Assembly: GCA_964489835.1 (NCBI GenBank)
Contig: CAZBBC010000043.1
Span: forward strand, 1-29,879
Length of the DNA stretch: 29,879 bases
Direction of reading: 5' to 3'
Source: CAZBBC01 sp964489835
GTDB lineage: Bacteria; Calditrichota; Calditrichia; JAJRVZ01
Shown in pieces: positions 21,375 to 29,839 of this stretch (position 1 is the first letter of the stretch; each line of letters opens with the position of its first letter). The translations under genes were made by a program, and so were the position numbers. The notes beneath the pieces were generated by a model. That model had not been told where the DNA came from and ran no database searches. It saw only the letters and a program-made list of their open reading frames with translations.

Positions 21375-23816
21375 TCACATCATATCTACGGGATCGACAT
21401 CAATAAATATTTTTTGGGTCTGATTATGAATGGAAATTTGCTGATTCAGACTCTTTCGTAAATGGTTACGCGTGCGTTTTCCCGAAGGATCCTTCTTTAG
21501 ATTTATTTTAATTAAGATTTGCCAACGATATTTATTCATGATTTTGCTAACCGGTGAAGGAGCCGGACCGATAATATCAAAGAAATCTTGTCGGTATCTT
21601 CGCAGTAATATAACCATTTCCCGAGCTTTTCGACTGGCATTCTTATGATCTGAGGCACTAATACCTATCTTGATCAAACGCGTATAAGGAGGATAACCCG
21701 AGTTTTTACGAAATGAATCTTCCTTTAAATAAAAACCATAAAAATCATGATAACGGGCATATTGTAATGTATAATGATCCTTCATTCCTGTCTGGATGAC
21801 GACTTCTCCTTGTTTTCTCTTTCGCCCGCATCTACCGGCCACTTGTGTCAATAACTGAAATACACGTTCAGCAGATCTGAAATCCGGTAGGGTAAGTCCG
21901 ATATCAGCAGAAATGACCCCAACCAGTGATACATTATCAAAATCGAGTCCTTTAGAAATCATCTGTGTACCTAATAATATGTCCGCCTTACCATCCCGGA
22001 ATCGTTGTAAAATTTGATAGTGCGCCCCTTTTCCTGCCGTCGTGTCTACATCCATGCGAAGGACACGAGCATCGGGAAATAACCGGTAAATTTCCTTCTC
22101 GATTTGCTGCGTGCCGGCACCAATGTATTTTATCTGAGATCCGGAACATTTCGGACATGTTGGGGTTGCCTCTATCGAATAACCACAATAATGACATCGT
22201 AAACTGTTCGATGATTTGTGATAGGTTAGATAAATATCACAGTTATGACATTTAACGGTATAACCACAACTACTGCACTGGAGAAGAGAAGAAAAACCCC
22301 GCCGATTCTGAAGCAAAATGATTTGTTCTTTTCTTTCCAGACAGTCTTGTATTTTTTTTGTTAACAAAGGAGAAAAAATTTTAAAATCTTTTGATTTCCG
22401 GGCACCCCCTCTGTCCTCACAAATGTGAATTTTTGGCATGGCTAAATCTTCAATACGTCGTGTCAATTTTAACAGGTGATATTTTCTACGCTGGACATTG
22501 TTAAAAGATTCCATGCTGGGTGTGGCCGATCCTAAAACCACCACGGCTTGATTCATTTTTGCATAATATATGGCAGTATCCCTTGCATGATACCTGGGTG
22601 CCTGTTCTTCCTGCTTATATGATCCATCATGTTCTTCATCCACAACAATAATCCCGAGATTTTTTATGGGAAGAAATAAAGCCGACCGGGGACCGATAAC
22701 AATATTTATTTCCCTAGAATCAATATCTCTCCATGTATCATATCTTTCTCCCAGGCTCATTTTACTATGAAAGACAGATATCATTCCGGGAAAAAAGCTT
22801 TCAAATCTGCCAACTGTCTGAGGCGTGAGGCTGATCTCCGGAATCAAAATTATCGCTGATTTATCCCTGGCAATGACACTCTGAATCGCCTCTAAATATA
22901 CCTGTGTTTTACCACTACCGGTTACACCATGTAAGAGAAATACTTTAAAATCTGCGGTTTGAATGGCCCGGTTGATCTCTCCCAGAACATACTGCTGATC
23001 CTGATTCAGTACAACCTCTTTTATATCTTCCCGATATATATGATCATACTTGCGAAAAACCTCCGTCTCTTTCATTTCCAAAATACCATGCCTTTGCATG
23101 GTTTTTATTCTGCCCGGTGCGAGATGTGTGTGGGATTTAAAATCGTCATAGGAAAGCGTTTGGCCTTCCAAAGGTAGCAGGAGAGGAAGCAGATCGCCAG
23201 ATTTTTTTAAAACAGATATTTTATGGATAAGACCTGTGGACAGCGTAATATATTTTCTATTTTTTTTTCGAACCCGTTCCGCGGTGATCTGCTTTTGAAG
23301 ATTGATCATACGCTTATTTTTTAATTGCCGGAGATTATAATCGAATGAGCCTGTCCCATATTTTTTTTTATAATAAGAAGAAGTTTTCCCGGGTTCCCAT
23401 ATGATAAGGTCTAATAAATATTTTTGATTCTCGGATAGATTTGCCGCATCGATATCCGCGGTATTATCCGGTTCAATCACGACGTTTGACTTCTTTTCCA
23501 GTCCTTTTGGCAAGGCCAGCTGAAGTGCTTGCCCCCAATCGGCCATATAGTATTCTGAGATCCAGCTGGTTAAACGGAGCATTTGTTCAGATATCAGAGG
23601 TTTTTCATCCAAAAGATCTATAATATCTTTGCATTTTATTCCTGTGGCCGAACGGTTTAAATTAACAACAATCCCCGTTAATTCTTTGTTTCCAAAAGGT
23701 GCCAATACACGCTGTCCGACTACAATTCCGGAGGAAAACTCAGGTGGGATATGATAGGTGAACGATTTTTCAATCTTTAGATTGAAAACAACATCTGCAT
23801 ATTGCATTAATTTCAT
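21375..23816 (-). CDS. priA: Primosomal replication restart helicase PriA
   Basis: An 813-residue superfamily 2 DNA helicase. The N-terminal 3'-DNA-binding domain (about 1-105) is followed by a winged-helix region. The helicase core has Walker A GVTGSGKT (297-304), DEEH box (393-396) and LGSATPSMES. A cysteine-rich zinc insertion (CSSCGYTVKCHNC, then CHYCGY and CPKC) precedes the second helicase lobe with GTQMISKGLDFDNV and QVAGRCGR. All eight zinc cysteines appear present. The length is somewhat above the roughly 730 residues of E. coli PriA, mainly from the region between about 110 and 260. It reloads the replisome at stalled forks. It starts about 36 bp after the terminator of the S6-S18-L9 operon. 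Confidence 0.95.
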   Translation of the reverse strand: MKLMQYADVVFNLKIEKSFTYHIPPEFSSGIVVGQRVLAPFGNKELTGIVVNLNRSATGIKCKDIIDLLDEKPLISEQMLRLTSWISEYYMADWGQALQLALPKGLEKKSNVVIEPDNTADIDAANLSENQKYLLDLIIWEPGKTSSYYKKKYGTGSFDYNLRQLKNKRMINLQKQITAERVRKKNRKYITLSTGLIHKISVLKKSGDLLPLLLPLEGQTLSYDDFKSHTHLAPGRIKTMQRHGILEMKETEVFRKYDHIYREDIKEVVLNQDQQYVLGEINRAIQTADFKVFLLHGVTGSGKTQVYLEAIQSVIARDKSAIILIPEISLTPQTVGRFESFFPGMISVFHSKMSLGERYDTWRDIDSREINIVIGPRSALFLPIKNLGIIVVDEEHDGSYKQEEQAPRYHARDTAIYYAKMNQAVVVLGSATPSMESFNNVQRRKYHLLKLTRRIEDLAMPKIHICEDRGGARKSKDFKIFSPLLTKKIQDCLERKEQIILLQNRRGFSSLLQCSSCGYTVKCHNCDIYLTYHKSSNSLRCHYCGYSIEATPTCPKCSGSQIKYIGAGTQQIEKEIYRLFPDARVLRMDVDTTAGKGAHYQILQRFRDGKADILLGTQMISKGLDFDNVSLVGVISADIGLTLPDFRSAERVFQLLTQVAGRCGRKRKQGEVVIQTGMKDHYTLQYARYHDFYGFYLKEDSFRKNSGYPPYTRLIKIGISASDHKNASRKAREMVILLRRYRQDFFDIIGPAPSPVSKIMNKYRWQILIKINLKKDPSGKRTRNHLRKSLNQQISIHNQTQKIFIDVDPVDMM

Positions 23817-23851
23817 TAATCCCGAAAAGAATTAAATATTATTGGTCTACC

Positions 23852-23880
23852 AAAAAAAAAGGCGGTTCTCAAACCGCCTT
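23852..23880 (-). terminator. Rho-independent terminator of rpsF-rpsR-rplI
   Basis: AAGGCGGTT (23859-23867) pairs perfectly with AACCGCCTT (23872-23880) around CTCA. Nine T follow on the minus strand (complement of the A-run 23852-23860). It begins 14 bp after the rplI stop. Confidence 0.93.
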
Positions 23881-23894
23881 AGAATCATTTCCGT

Positions 23895-24338
23895 TTATTC
23901 TTTGACTACCCAGACTTTAACTTTAGCCTCGACATCGGTATAAAGTTTTATAGGCACGGAATAAATCCCCAGAGATTTAATTGGTTCTTCCAGGATAATT
24001 TTTCGTTTATCAACAGAATAGCCCTGTGCCTCCAAGGCTTCCGCAATATTTTGTGAAGTGACAGATCCGAACATTTTGTCTTCCTCGCCAACCTGCACCG
24101 TAATTGTACAGGAAACATTCTCGAGAGTTTTGGCCAGTTCCTCTGATTGACGCTTTTCTTTCTCCTGCTGCCAGAACATTTGCTTTTTCTCATTCTCGTA
24201 CCGTTTCAAATTCTTGTCAGAAGCCAGCATTGCCAGCCCATTAGGAATTAAAAAATTGCGGGCATAACCTGGTTTCACATTAACGATTTCTCCCGCCTCA
24301 CCCAATGGCTTATAATCTTGACGTAATAATAATTTCAT
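23895..24338 (-). CDS. rplI: 50S ribosomal protein L9
   Basis: A 147-residue L9 of normal length. The N-terminal rRNA-binding domain holds GEAGEIVNVKPGYARNFLIP (13-32). A long connecting helix rich in K, E and Q (about 43-75) leads to the C-terminal domain (about 78-147; FGSVTSQNIAEAL). Gene order rpsF-rpsR-rplI is the common bacterial one, and the operon ends at the terminator 23852-23880. L9 begins 22 bp after the rpsR stop. Confidence 0.97.
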   Translation of the reverse strand: MKLLLRQDYKPLGEAGEIVNVKPGYARNFLIPNGLAMLASDKNLKRYENEKKQMFWQQEKEKRQSEELAKTLENVSCTITVQVGEEDKMFGSVTSQNIAEALEAQGYSVDKRKIILEEPIKSLGIYSVPIKLYTDVEAKVKVWVVKE

Positions 24339-24360
24339 AAAACATTACCTTTCCTTCCGC

Positions 24361-24642
24361 TTACCGGGGAATATCAGCAACATATGGCAGAAGTGCCAGA
24401 TGCCTTGCTCTTTTAATTGCGATTGATAGTTGCCTTTGACTTCTGGCACAATTACCGGAAGTCCTTTTTGGGATCATCTTGCCTTGTTCTGAGAGAAACC
24501 GGCTGAGTTTTTTTGTATCCTTAAAATCAATATAAAGATCCCGGCAGGTTTGTCTATCAGTACAATGCCGGCAAACACGTTTCTTGCGTATTTTAAAATT
24601 ATTAGCCTGCGTTTTTGGTTTTTGTTGTTGATATCTACGCAT
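24361..24642 (-). CDS. rpsR: 30S ribosomal protein S18
   Basis: A 93-residue S18. The core KKLSRFLSEQGKMIPKRTSG and the following RQLSIAIKRARHLALLPY are characteristic. It retains cysteines C24, C27, C33 and C65, the zinc-binding C+ type arrangement that many lineages have lost. The start overlaps the rpsF stop by 8 bp with no ssb gene between them, so S6 and S18 are translationally linked and should be made in equal amounts for their heterodimer. Confidence 0.97.
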   Translation of the reverse strand: MRRYQQQKPKTQANNFKIRKKRVCRHCTDRQTCRDLYIDFKDTKKLSRFLSEQGKMIPKRTSGNCARSQRQLSIAIKRARHLALLPYVADIPR

Positions 24643-25078
24643 TATCTACCTCCTTGTCTACAGGTAATGTTTTTTCATCACTAACTGCTTCCATATCTGA
24701 AGATTTAGTGTCGGGAGTATCTGCCGTATGATCAGCAACACCAGGTTTATTTTTCTCGGTTTCAATTTCTACAGCACGTGCTTTAAGTTTATTTTTCGTA
24801 TACCGATAGGTCAAATATCTTAGAACCTTATCATTGAAATTATACTCGTGCTCCAGGACATTGGGTATTGGTCCTTCCCCTTCAAATTCAATAGATACAT
24901 AGAAACCATACTGTTTTTTATGGATTTCATAAGCAAGTCTTCTTTTACCCCACTTATCGATGGTAACAACTTTACCGGCATTAGCCTCAATAAGCTCCTT
25001 TAAACGGCCTACAATCTTATCAATCTCTTCCGGGGCCAGTAAACTATCCAGAATAAAAATTGTCTCATACATGGGCAT
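24635..25078 (-). CDS. rpsF: 30S ribosomal protein S6
   Basis: A 147-residue S6. The ferredoxin-like core (about 1-100; MYETIFILDSLL, KWGKRRLAYEI, LRYLTYRYT) is normal. It is followed by an acidic, disordered tail of about 45 residues (EKNKPGVADHTADTPDTKSS and beyond). S6 pairs with S18 on the small-subunit platform. The start has an AGGAGA Shine-Dalgarno, and the leader carries a hairpin (25105-25135) that may be an S6:S18 autoregulatory site. Acidic S6 tails are known in other bacteria, for example the glutamate tail in E. coli. Confidence 0.97.
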   Translation of the reverse strand: MPMYETIFILDSLLAPEEIDKIVGRLKELIEANAGKVVTIDKWGKRRLAYEIHKKQYGFYVSIEFEGEGPIPNVLEHEYNFNDKVLRYLTYRYTKNKLKARAVEIETEKNKPGVADHTADTPDTKSSDMEAVSDEKTLPVDKEVDNA

Positions 25079-25104
25079 ATTAATTTTTCTCCTTTGGTCT
25101 GTCG

Positions 25105-25135
25105 CTCCAGCACTCTTTTTATCATGGTGCGGGAG
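25105..25135 (-). promoter_or_regulatory. Candidate S6:S18 autoregulatory leader hairpin
   Basis: On the minus strand CTCC-C-GCAC pairs with GTGC-T-GGAG around a 13-nt AU-rich loop, 26 nt before the rpsF ATG and upstream of the Shine-Dalgarno. The left side contains a CCG trinucleotide. A CCG in a stem-bulge context resembling 16S helix 22 is the known hallmark of S6:S18 mRNA binding sites. The hairpin is seen; the function is inferred from position and CCG. Confidence 0.45.
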
Positions 25136-25160
25136 AGGATTTCACTTTCTTATTATTAAA

Positions 25161-25189
25161 GGTATATTAATTACTATTTAAAATCACAA
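25161..25189 (-). promoter_or_regulatory. Possible promoter of the S6-S18-L9 operon
   Basis: Minus-strand TTGTGA (25184-25189) and TATACC (25161-25166) with a 17-bp spacer would give a leader of roughly 75 nt containing the hairpin at 25105-25135. Each hexamer is two bases from consensus. Confidence 0.4.
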
Positions 25190-25291
25190 ATTTCAATTAT
25201 CAAATTACAAATAAATTACAATTCCCAATTTACAAATCTTTTATTTGAATTTGAAATTTGTTTGGGACTTGGATTTTGTCATTTGCTATTT
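25185..25291. repeat. CAAATT-rich imperfect inverted repeat
   Basis: The left part (CAAATTTCAATTATCAAATT and on) and the right part (ending GGGACTTGGATTTTGTCATTTG) are imperfectly complementary, and CAATTCCCA mirrors TGGGACTTG. The right half repeats the wording at 4831-4898 in inverse orientation. It lies between hppA and the S6 operon promoter region. Confidence 0.45.
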
Positions 25292-25317
25292 ATCTCATAC
25301 ATTGGCCTGCCAATTTA

Positions 25318-27393
25318 TTAGATAAGTGGTGCAATGACTAAAGCAATCACCGACATTAACTTAATTAAAATATTTAATGATGGACCGGCTGTATCTTTAA
25401 ACGGATCTCCCACGGTATCACCAACAACCGCTGCCTTATGTGCATCTGATCCTTTTCCTCCATGAGCACCGCTCTCGATATATTTTTTGGCATTATCCCA
25501 CGAACCTCCGGCATTAGCCATAAATATTGCCAGCAGCACCCCGGAAACTGTAACACCAGCCAGAACACCTCCGAGCATTTCTGCTGCAATCAAACGTCCC
25601 ACCCCTAAATATTGCAGAACCAGTCCAAAGAATACAGGTGTGAGTACTGCCAGAAGACCGGGTGCGATCATGCGTTTTATCGCTGCGGCAGTGGCAATAT
25701 CGACGCAGCGGGCATAATCAGCCTTCGCCGTACCCTCAAGTAATCCCTTAATTTCTCTGAACTGGCGACGTACTTCTTCGATCATTTCAAAAGCCGCTTC
25801 ACCGACCGCTCTCATGGCGAATGAGGAAAATAGAAAAGGTATTGCACCACCAATTAGCAATCCTGCCATTACCCAAGGATTGTTAATATCAAGCGTGAGC
25901 TGGTCTATTCCTAGCGACATGGCGACCGTCCGGCGAAAGGCAGAAAACAATGCCAACGCGGTTAAAGCAGCAGAACCGATGGCAAAACCTTTTCCAATGG
26001 CTGCGGTTGTATTTCCAACCGCATCAAGTTTATCTGTGCGTTCACGTACTTCCGGCGGCAATTCAGCCATTTCTGCACAACCTCCGGCATTATCAGCAAT
26101 AGGACCATAGGCATCGACCGCCAACTGAATACCGGTGGTAGACAACATCCCCAGTGCTGCGATGGCGATTCCGTATAATCCTGAAAAATAGTAGGCAACA
26201 ATAATAGCCAATGCAATGGTCAGCACAGGAAATGCAGTAGAATACATGCCATTGGCAATACCGGCAATAATATTAGTAGCAGCACCTGTTTCACTGGCTT
26301 TAGAAATTACCCGTGCCGGATGTCGTGCTTCCGAAGTAAAATATTCGGTTAATAAACCAACAATAATCCCGGCTATCAGTCCGGTAATCGTGGCAAAGAA
26401 AATGTCATTTGCGTTCACCATTTTTCCTGACAATATCACCGTTCCGGGTACAAAACGATCAATGACAAAATAACTGATGATAAGCATCAGACCGCCCGAT
26501 CCGAACACGCCAATATTTAGCGCAGTTTGTGGATTGCCCCCTTCTTTTGTTCGCACAAAAAATGTTCCAGCGATCGAAACCAGGATGCCGGCGCCAGCCA
26601 GGATCAGAGGTAACAGAACCAGGCCACCAATACCTGCGGCGGCCGCTAAAACCATGGCACCGATAATCGAACCCACATAGGATTCGAATAAATCTGCCCC
26701 CATACCGGCAACATCCCCAACATTATCCCCTACATTATCGGCAATCGTCGCCGGATTTCTTGGATCGTCTTCCGGGATACCTGCCTCAACTTTGCCCACC
26801 AGATCAGCTCCAACATCTGCCGCTTTTGTGTAAATACCACCACCAACTCTGGCAAAAAGAGCAATGGAGGAAGCGCCCATGGCAAAACCGGAAAGCAAAT
26901 TCATTACCATCACCAGATCTACACCATCTTCCATCCCACCGTATAGCCAGAATAAAATCGATAATCCGATCACGCCAAGTCCGACAACACTCATACCCAT
27001 GACGGAACCGCCATTGAAGGCAACATGTAATGCCGCATTTAGACTTTCTCTGGCAGCCTGTGTGGTTCGGTTATTTGCCAAAGTTGCAACACGCATTCCA
27101 AAAAAACCAGCCAGCGCGCTGCAAAAGGCGCCAACAATAAATGAAACTGCGACCAGTCCTGTGCCCTGAGAATAATTTCCTAAAAACAACAGAATAGCAA
27201 CCGCAATCACAAAAATCGCCAAAACCTTGTACTCCCGGGAGAGAAATGCCATCGCACCCTCTCTCACCGCCAGTCCAATTTCCTGCATCTTTTCATTACC
27301 GGGATCCTGTCTTGAAATCCAGGAAGATCTCCAGAAAGCGTACAATATCGCAAGTACACCGGAAATCAGTACAAATAAAATAGTCATGTCCAT
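25318..27393 (-). CDS. hppA: Membrane-bound ion-translocating pyrophosphatase
   Basis: A 691-residue integral membrane pyrophosphatase with about 16 helices. It couples pyrophosphate hydrolysis to H+ and/or Na+ export. Active-site motifs are intact: DVGADLVGKVE (193-203) and DNVGDNVGD (219-227), with E237 in the ion gate region (ADLFESYVG). The potassium-dependence motif reads GNTTAAIG (460-467): alanine 464 and glycine 467 mark the K+-dependent class, whereas K+-independent enzymes have lysine and threonine. That class contains both Na+ and H+ pumps, so the ion cannot be settled here. It lies 12 bp after pth with an AGGGAG Shine-Dalgarno, so it is probably co-transcribed with rplY-pth. Confidence 0.95.
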   Translation of the reverse strand: MDMTILFVLISGVLAILYAFWRSSWISRQDPGNEKMQEIGLAVREGAMAFLSREYKVLAIFVIAVAILLFLGNYSQGTGLVAVSFIVGAFCSALAGFFGMRVATLANNRTTQAARESLNAALHVAFNGGSVMGMSVVGLGVIGLSILFWLYGGMEDGVDLVMVMNLLSGFAMGASSIALFARVGGGIYTKAADVGADLVGKVEAGIPEDDPRNPATIADNVGDNVGDVAGMGADLFESYVGSIIGAMVLAAAAGIGGLVLLPLILAGAGILVSIAGTFFVRTKEGGNPQTALNIGVFGSGGLMLIISYFVIDRFVPGTVILSGKMVNANDIFFATITGLIAGIIVGLLTEYFTSEARHPARVISKASETGAATNIIAGIANGMYSTAFPVLTIALAIIVAYYFSGLYGIAIAALGMLSTTGIQLAVDAYGPIADNAGGCAEMAELPPEVRERTDKLDAVGNTTAAIGKGFAIGSAALTALALFSAFRRTVAMSLGIDQLTLDINNPWVMAGLLIGGAIPFLFSSFAMRAVGEAAFEMIEEVRRQFREIKGLLEGTAKADYARCVDIATAAAIKRMIAPGLLAVLTPVFFGLVLQYLGVGRLIAAEMLGGVLAGVTVSGVLLAIFMANAGGSWDNAKKYIESGAHGGKGSDAHKAAVVGDTVGDPFKDTAGPSLNILIKLMSVIALVIAPLI

Positions 27394-27405
27394 TATTACT
27401 CCCTA

Positions 27406-27981
27406 TCACCTTTTTTCATTGGTAAATTGTCGATTATATATATTCATAGTCTTTTCGATTCCATTTTCAATCCAGTACTTAAGAGCTTCCGTACTGATCG
27501 GAAGTAAATCGTTGAGTTGGGTTCGCTCTTTTTTACTAAAATTTTCAAGAACAAATGTTATCGCATCCGAAAAATCAGTTCCAATGCCTAAGCGGAAGCG
27601 ATCAAAATTCTCCGTCTGCAATTGATATATTACCGATTTCAACCCGTTATGCCCGCCATCACTTCCCTTTTTTCGAAATCGTATGGTACCGAATGGCAGG
27701 TTAAAATCATCACAAATTATTAGCAAATCCTCAACAGAGAGTGAAAAATGTTCAACAATCTGCCGAACCGCCCGGCCACTTCTGTTCATATAAGTGGTTG
27801 GCTTGCAGATCAGAAATTCCTGATCCTTATAGAGCATTTCCTTATAATAATAATCCCCTTTACCAGATTTTAAGGGGATTTTATCATCATTTGAAAAATG
27901 ATCTACGATTAAATACCCGATATTATGCCGGGTATTTTCGTAGCGCTTTCCCGGATTACCTAAGCCGATAAGCGCAAACAC
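27406..27981 (-). CDS. pth: Peptidyl-tRNA hydrolase
   Basis: A 191-residue Pth that recycles peptidyl-tRNA released from ribosomes. Active-site residues match the family: N9 in GLGNPG, H19 in NTRHN, N66 in TYMNRSG, D92 in ICDDFNLPFG and N112 in GGHNGLKS. The start codon is GTG (27979-27981); the short N-terminus before GLGNPG is the normal length, which supports it. It begins 9 bp after the rplY stop, the standard ctc-pth pairing of bacteria. Confidence 0.96.
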   Translation of the reverse strand: MFALIGLGNPGKRYENTRHNIGYLIVDHFSNDDKIPLKSGKGDYYYKEMLYKDQEFLICKPTTYMNRSGRAVRQIVEHFSLSVEDLLIICDDFNLPFGTIRFRKKGSDGGHNGLKSVIYQLQTENFDRFRLGIGTDFSDAITFVLENFSKKERTQLNDLLPISTEALKYWIENGIEKTMNIYNRQFTNEKR

Positions 27982-27990
27982 AACCGTAAT

Positions 27991-28653
27991 CTATCCTTCT
28001 TTGGCTTCTGATTCGTCTTCTTCTTTGCTTTTTTGAGAAATAACTTCTGGTTCCTCTGCTTCTTCTCCAGCTTCTTCAAACGCTTCCTCAACCTCTTCCG
28101 GTTCCTCAACCTTCTTCGGCAATATAACCGAACATATTAATTCCTCAGGATCCAGATCAAAGGTTATATGCTCCAACTTTAAGTCATCCACATGGATGGA
28201 ATCACCGATCTCCAATGAGGATATATCGATTTCAATTTCATTGGGAAGGTATTTTGGTAAAGTCGAAATATCAAGATCGGATTTTATGGTCTGAAACAAT
28301 CCACCCATCTTAACACCCGGCGCTTCTCCGACAAACTTAAGCGGCACAGAAACACTAATTTCCTGTCCGGCTTTAATTCGCTGAAGATCAACATGTATGA
28401 CATCCCCTTTTACCGGATGAAATTGTATTTCCTTAAAAACAGATTTATGCTCACTGCCATCAATTTTCACATTAATAACAGAATGAGTTTCCGATAGCAG
28501 CTTCTCCAGCTCTTTTTTATGAATAGACAGAGCAACGCACTCTTTTTCAACACCATACAAAGTACCGGGAACATACCCCGACCGACGTAAACGTCGTGCA
28601 TTGGCCTTGCCAATGCCTTCTCTTATGGTTGCTTGTAATACTGACTCAGACAT
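27991..28653 (-). CDS. rplY: 50S ribosomal protein L25 (Ctc form)
   Basis: A 220-residue Ctc-type L25. The N-terminal 5S-rRNA-binding domain (about 1-93; GKANARRLRRSGYVPGTLYG, HPVKGDVIHVDL) is followed by the TL5/Ctc beta domain (about 95-185). A strongly acidic tail of about 35 residues ends the protein (EEVEEAFEEAGEEAEEPEV and on). The tail is much more acidic than the core but common in Ctc proteins. The ATG has an AGGAG Shine-Dalgarno (6 nt). It precedes pth. Upstream lie a 16-bp palindrome and a GCAGC-hairpin repeat instead of the prs gene often found here. Confidence 0.95.
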   Translation of the reverse strand: MSESVLQATIREGIGKANARRLRRSGYVPGTLYGVEKECVALSIHKKELEKLLSETHSVINVKIDGSEHKSVFKEIQFHPVKGDVIHVDLQRIKAGQEISVSVPLKFVGEAPGVKMGGLFQTIKSDLDISTLPKYLPNEIEIDISSLEIGDSIHVDDLKLEHITFDLDPEELICSVILPKKVEEPEEVEEAFEEAGEEAEEPEVISQKSKEEDESEAKEG

Positions 28654-28700
28654 TTTATACTCCTCACTGACTATATACTATTTTACCAAAAAACTTTTAT

Positions 28701-28735
28701 CCACGGATTATCCGCCACAGGCGGATAATCCGTGG
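28701..28735. repeat. Perfect 16-bp palindrome (ATCCGTGG type)
   Basis: CCACGGATTATCCGCC (28701-28716) and GGCGGATAATCCGTGG (28720-28735) form a perfect 16-bp stem with loop ACA. The right arm shares GGATAATCCGTGG with the repeat patch ending at 15539. On the minus strand a T-run follows about six bases later, so it might also terminate transcripts from ispE and the tRNA, but this is not canonical. Confidence 0.75.
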
Positions 28736-28752
28736 ACTACTTTTTTTCTTTA

Positions 28753-28785
28753 TTTGCAGCCAACGGCTGCGGTATGTATAGATAA
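28753..28785. repeat. GCAGC-hairpin repeat, copy f
   Basis: TTTGCAGCC, loop AAC, GGCTGCGGTATGTATAGATAA; the stem is 6 bp (28756-28761 with 28765-28770). It is preceded by ATCCGTGGACTAC and a T-rich run, the same order as in copy c. Confidence 0.7.
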
Positions 28786-28796
28786 TATAAAAAAAG

Positions 28797-28868
28797 CTGG
28801 GGCGGCAGGATTCGAACCTACGAATGCCGGGACCAAAACCCGGTGCCTTACCACTTGGCTACGCCCCA
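28797..28868 (-). tRNA. tRNA-Gln (anticodon TTG)
   Basis: It folds as a standard 72-nt tRNA. The acceptor stem is TGGGGCG/CGCCCCA, the D arm GCC...GGC, and the anticodon arm CCGGG-TTTTGGT-CCCGG gives anticodon TTG. The T arm is GCAGG paired form with TTCGAAT loop. The discriminator is G. CCA is not encoded (the next bases are C then a T-run), so a CCA-adding enzyme is required. It lies 38 bp after ispE and may be co-transcribed with it. Confidence 0.96.
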
Positions 28869-28906
28869 GTACAAAGATTTATCCAATATTAAAATTCAAT
28901 AATACA

Positions 28907-29764
28907 TTATACATGAATCACCGGCCTTGTCATATGACATCGATATCTGTTCTTCATAGTTCTAAAGGCCGTTTTAACCGCAGATGTCGAAGGATACAAC
29001 CCATATAGTGTAGATCCACTGCCACTTAAACTGGCAAATACCGCACCTTGCGCGTACAATTCTTTTTTGATTTCTGCCAGTTGCGGGTAATCCTGGAAAA
29101 TAGATTTTTCAAAATCATTATGGAATTCAGATTTAAAATCAGTCAGTCTCAAAATCTGAAACCTAAAGCCTCTAAATTTATGATTGGTATATTCCCTTGT
29201 CAAGGCTAAATTCAAGTTTTTATAGGCCCAACCGGTTGAAATTTTAATTTCCGGCAGAACCAGTAAAATATAATAATTCGCACATATTTCAATTGGTTCT
29301 AAAATTTCACCTTTGCCTGTGCCGTAAGCCGCTCCGCCTTTAAGGAAAAAGGAGACATCTGCACCAAGTTCCGCGGCCAATCCAGCCAATACATCATCGC
29401 TTATTTTAATATTATACAGATGCAAACCACCCTTTAATACAGCAGCAGCATCACTGCTTCCCCCTCCAAGACCGGCACCAATAGGTAGTTGTTTTTCAAG
29501 ATGGATTTTCAACCCGGGAATTTTGCAGCTTTCCATCAACAGACGCCCCGCCTGCACACATAAATTATCGGTTTCACCGGATAGTTCTTGCGAATCGGTT
29601 GTGAAATTGATCCCTGTGGCTTTTGACAGAATTAACCGGTCTGCAAAATCTATTTCCTGAAAAATAAGCTCAAGTTCATGATAACCGTCTTTCCTTTGAA
29701 ATTTTATTGCTAAAGAAAGGTTGATTTTTGCGTTTGCCTTGACTGTGAGAGGTTGCATACTCAT
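28907..29764 (-). CDS. ispE: 4-diphosphocytidyl-2-C-methyl-D-erythritol kinase
   Basis: A 285-residue GHMP-family kinase of the MEP (non-mevalonate) isoprenoid pathway. The catalytic Lys is in KANAKINLSL (K13), the ATP loop PIGAGLGGGSSD is at about 94-105, the catalytic Asp is in ELGADVSFF (D136), and SGSGSTLYG lies near the C-terminus. The frame is open up to a TTG at 29815, but that would add 17 non-conserved residues. ATG 29764 (or ATG 29758, two codons later) gives the usual length. Neither ATG has a clear Shine-Dalgarno; TATAAT lies 13 nt upstream of 29764, so a very short leader or leaderless mRNA is possible. Confidence 0.93.
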   Translation of the reverse strand: MSMQPLTVKANAKINLSLAIKFQRKDGYHELELIFQEIDFADRLILSKATGINFTTDSQELSGETDNLCVQAGRLLMESCKIPGLKIHLEKQLPIGAGLGGGSSDAAAVLKGGLHLYNIKISDDVLAGLAAELGADVSFFLKGGAAYGTGKGEILEPIEICANYYILLVLPEIKISTGWAYKNLNLALTREYTNHKFRGFRFQILRLTDFKSEFHNDFEKSIFQDYPQLAEIKKELYAQGAVFASLSGSGSTLYGLYPSTSAVKTAFRTMKNRYRCHMTRPVIHV

Positions 29765-29839
29765 TGATTGATTTAAATTATATAATGAGTGTCCGGTTAA
29801 AAAAAAATTATTCAATTAAGGATTAAAAAACTCATCCCC

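Noticed and set aside
25374..27169. Several open frames on both strands inside hppA
   Set aside because: They are shadows of a well-supported 691-residue gene with intact motifs and lack ribosome sites or recognisable products.
29765..29815. TTG start extending IspE by 17 residues
   Set aside because: The added residues are not like the conserved IspE N-terminus and would make the protein longer than usual.
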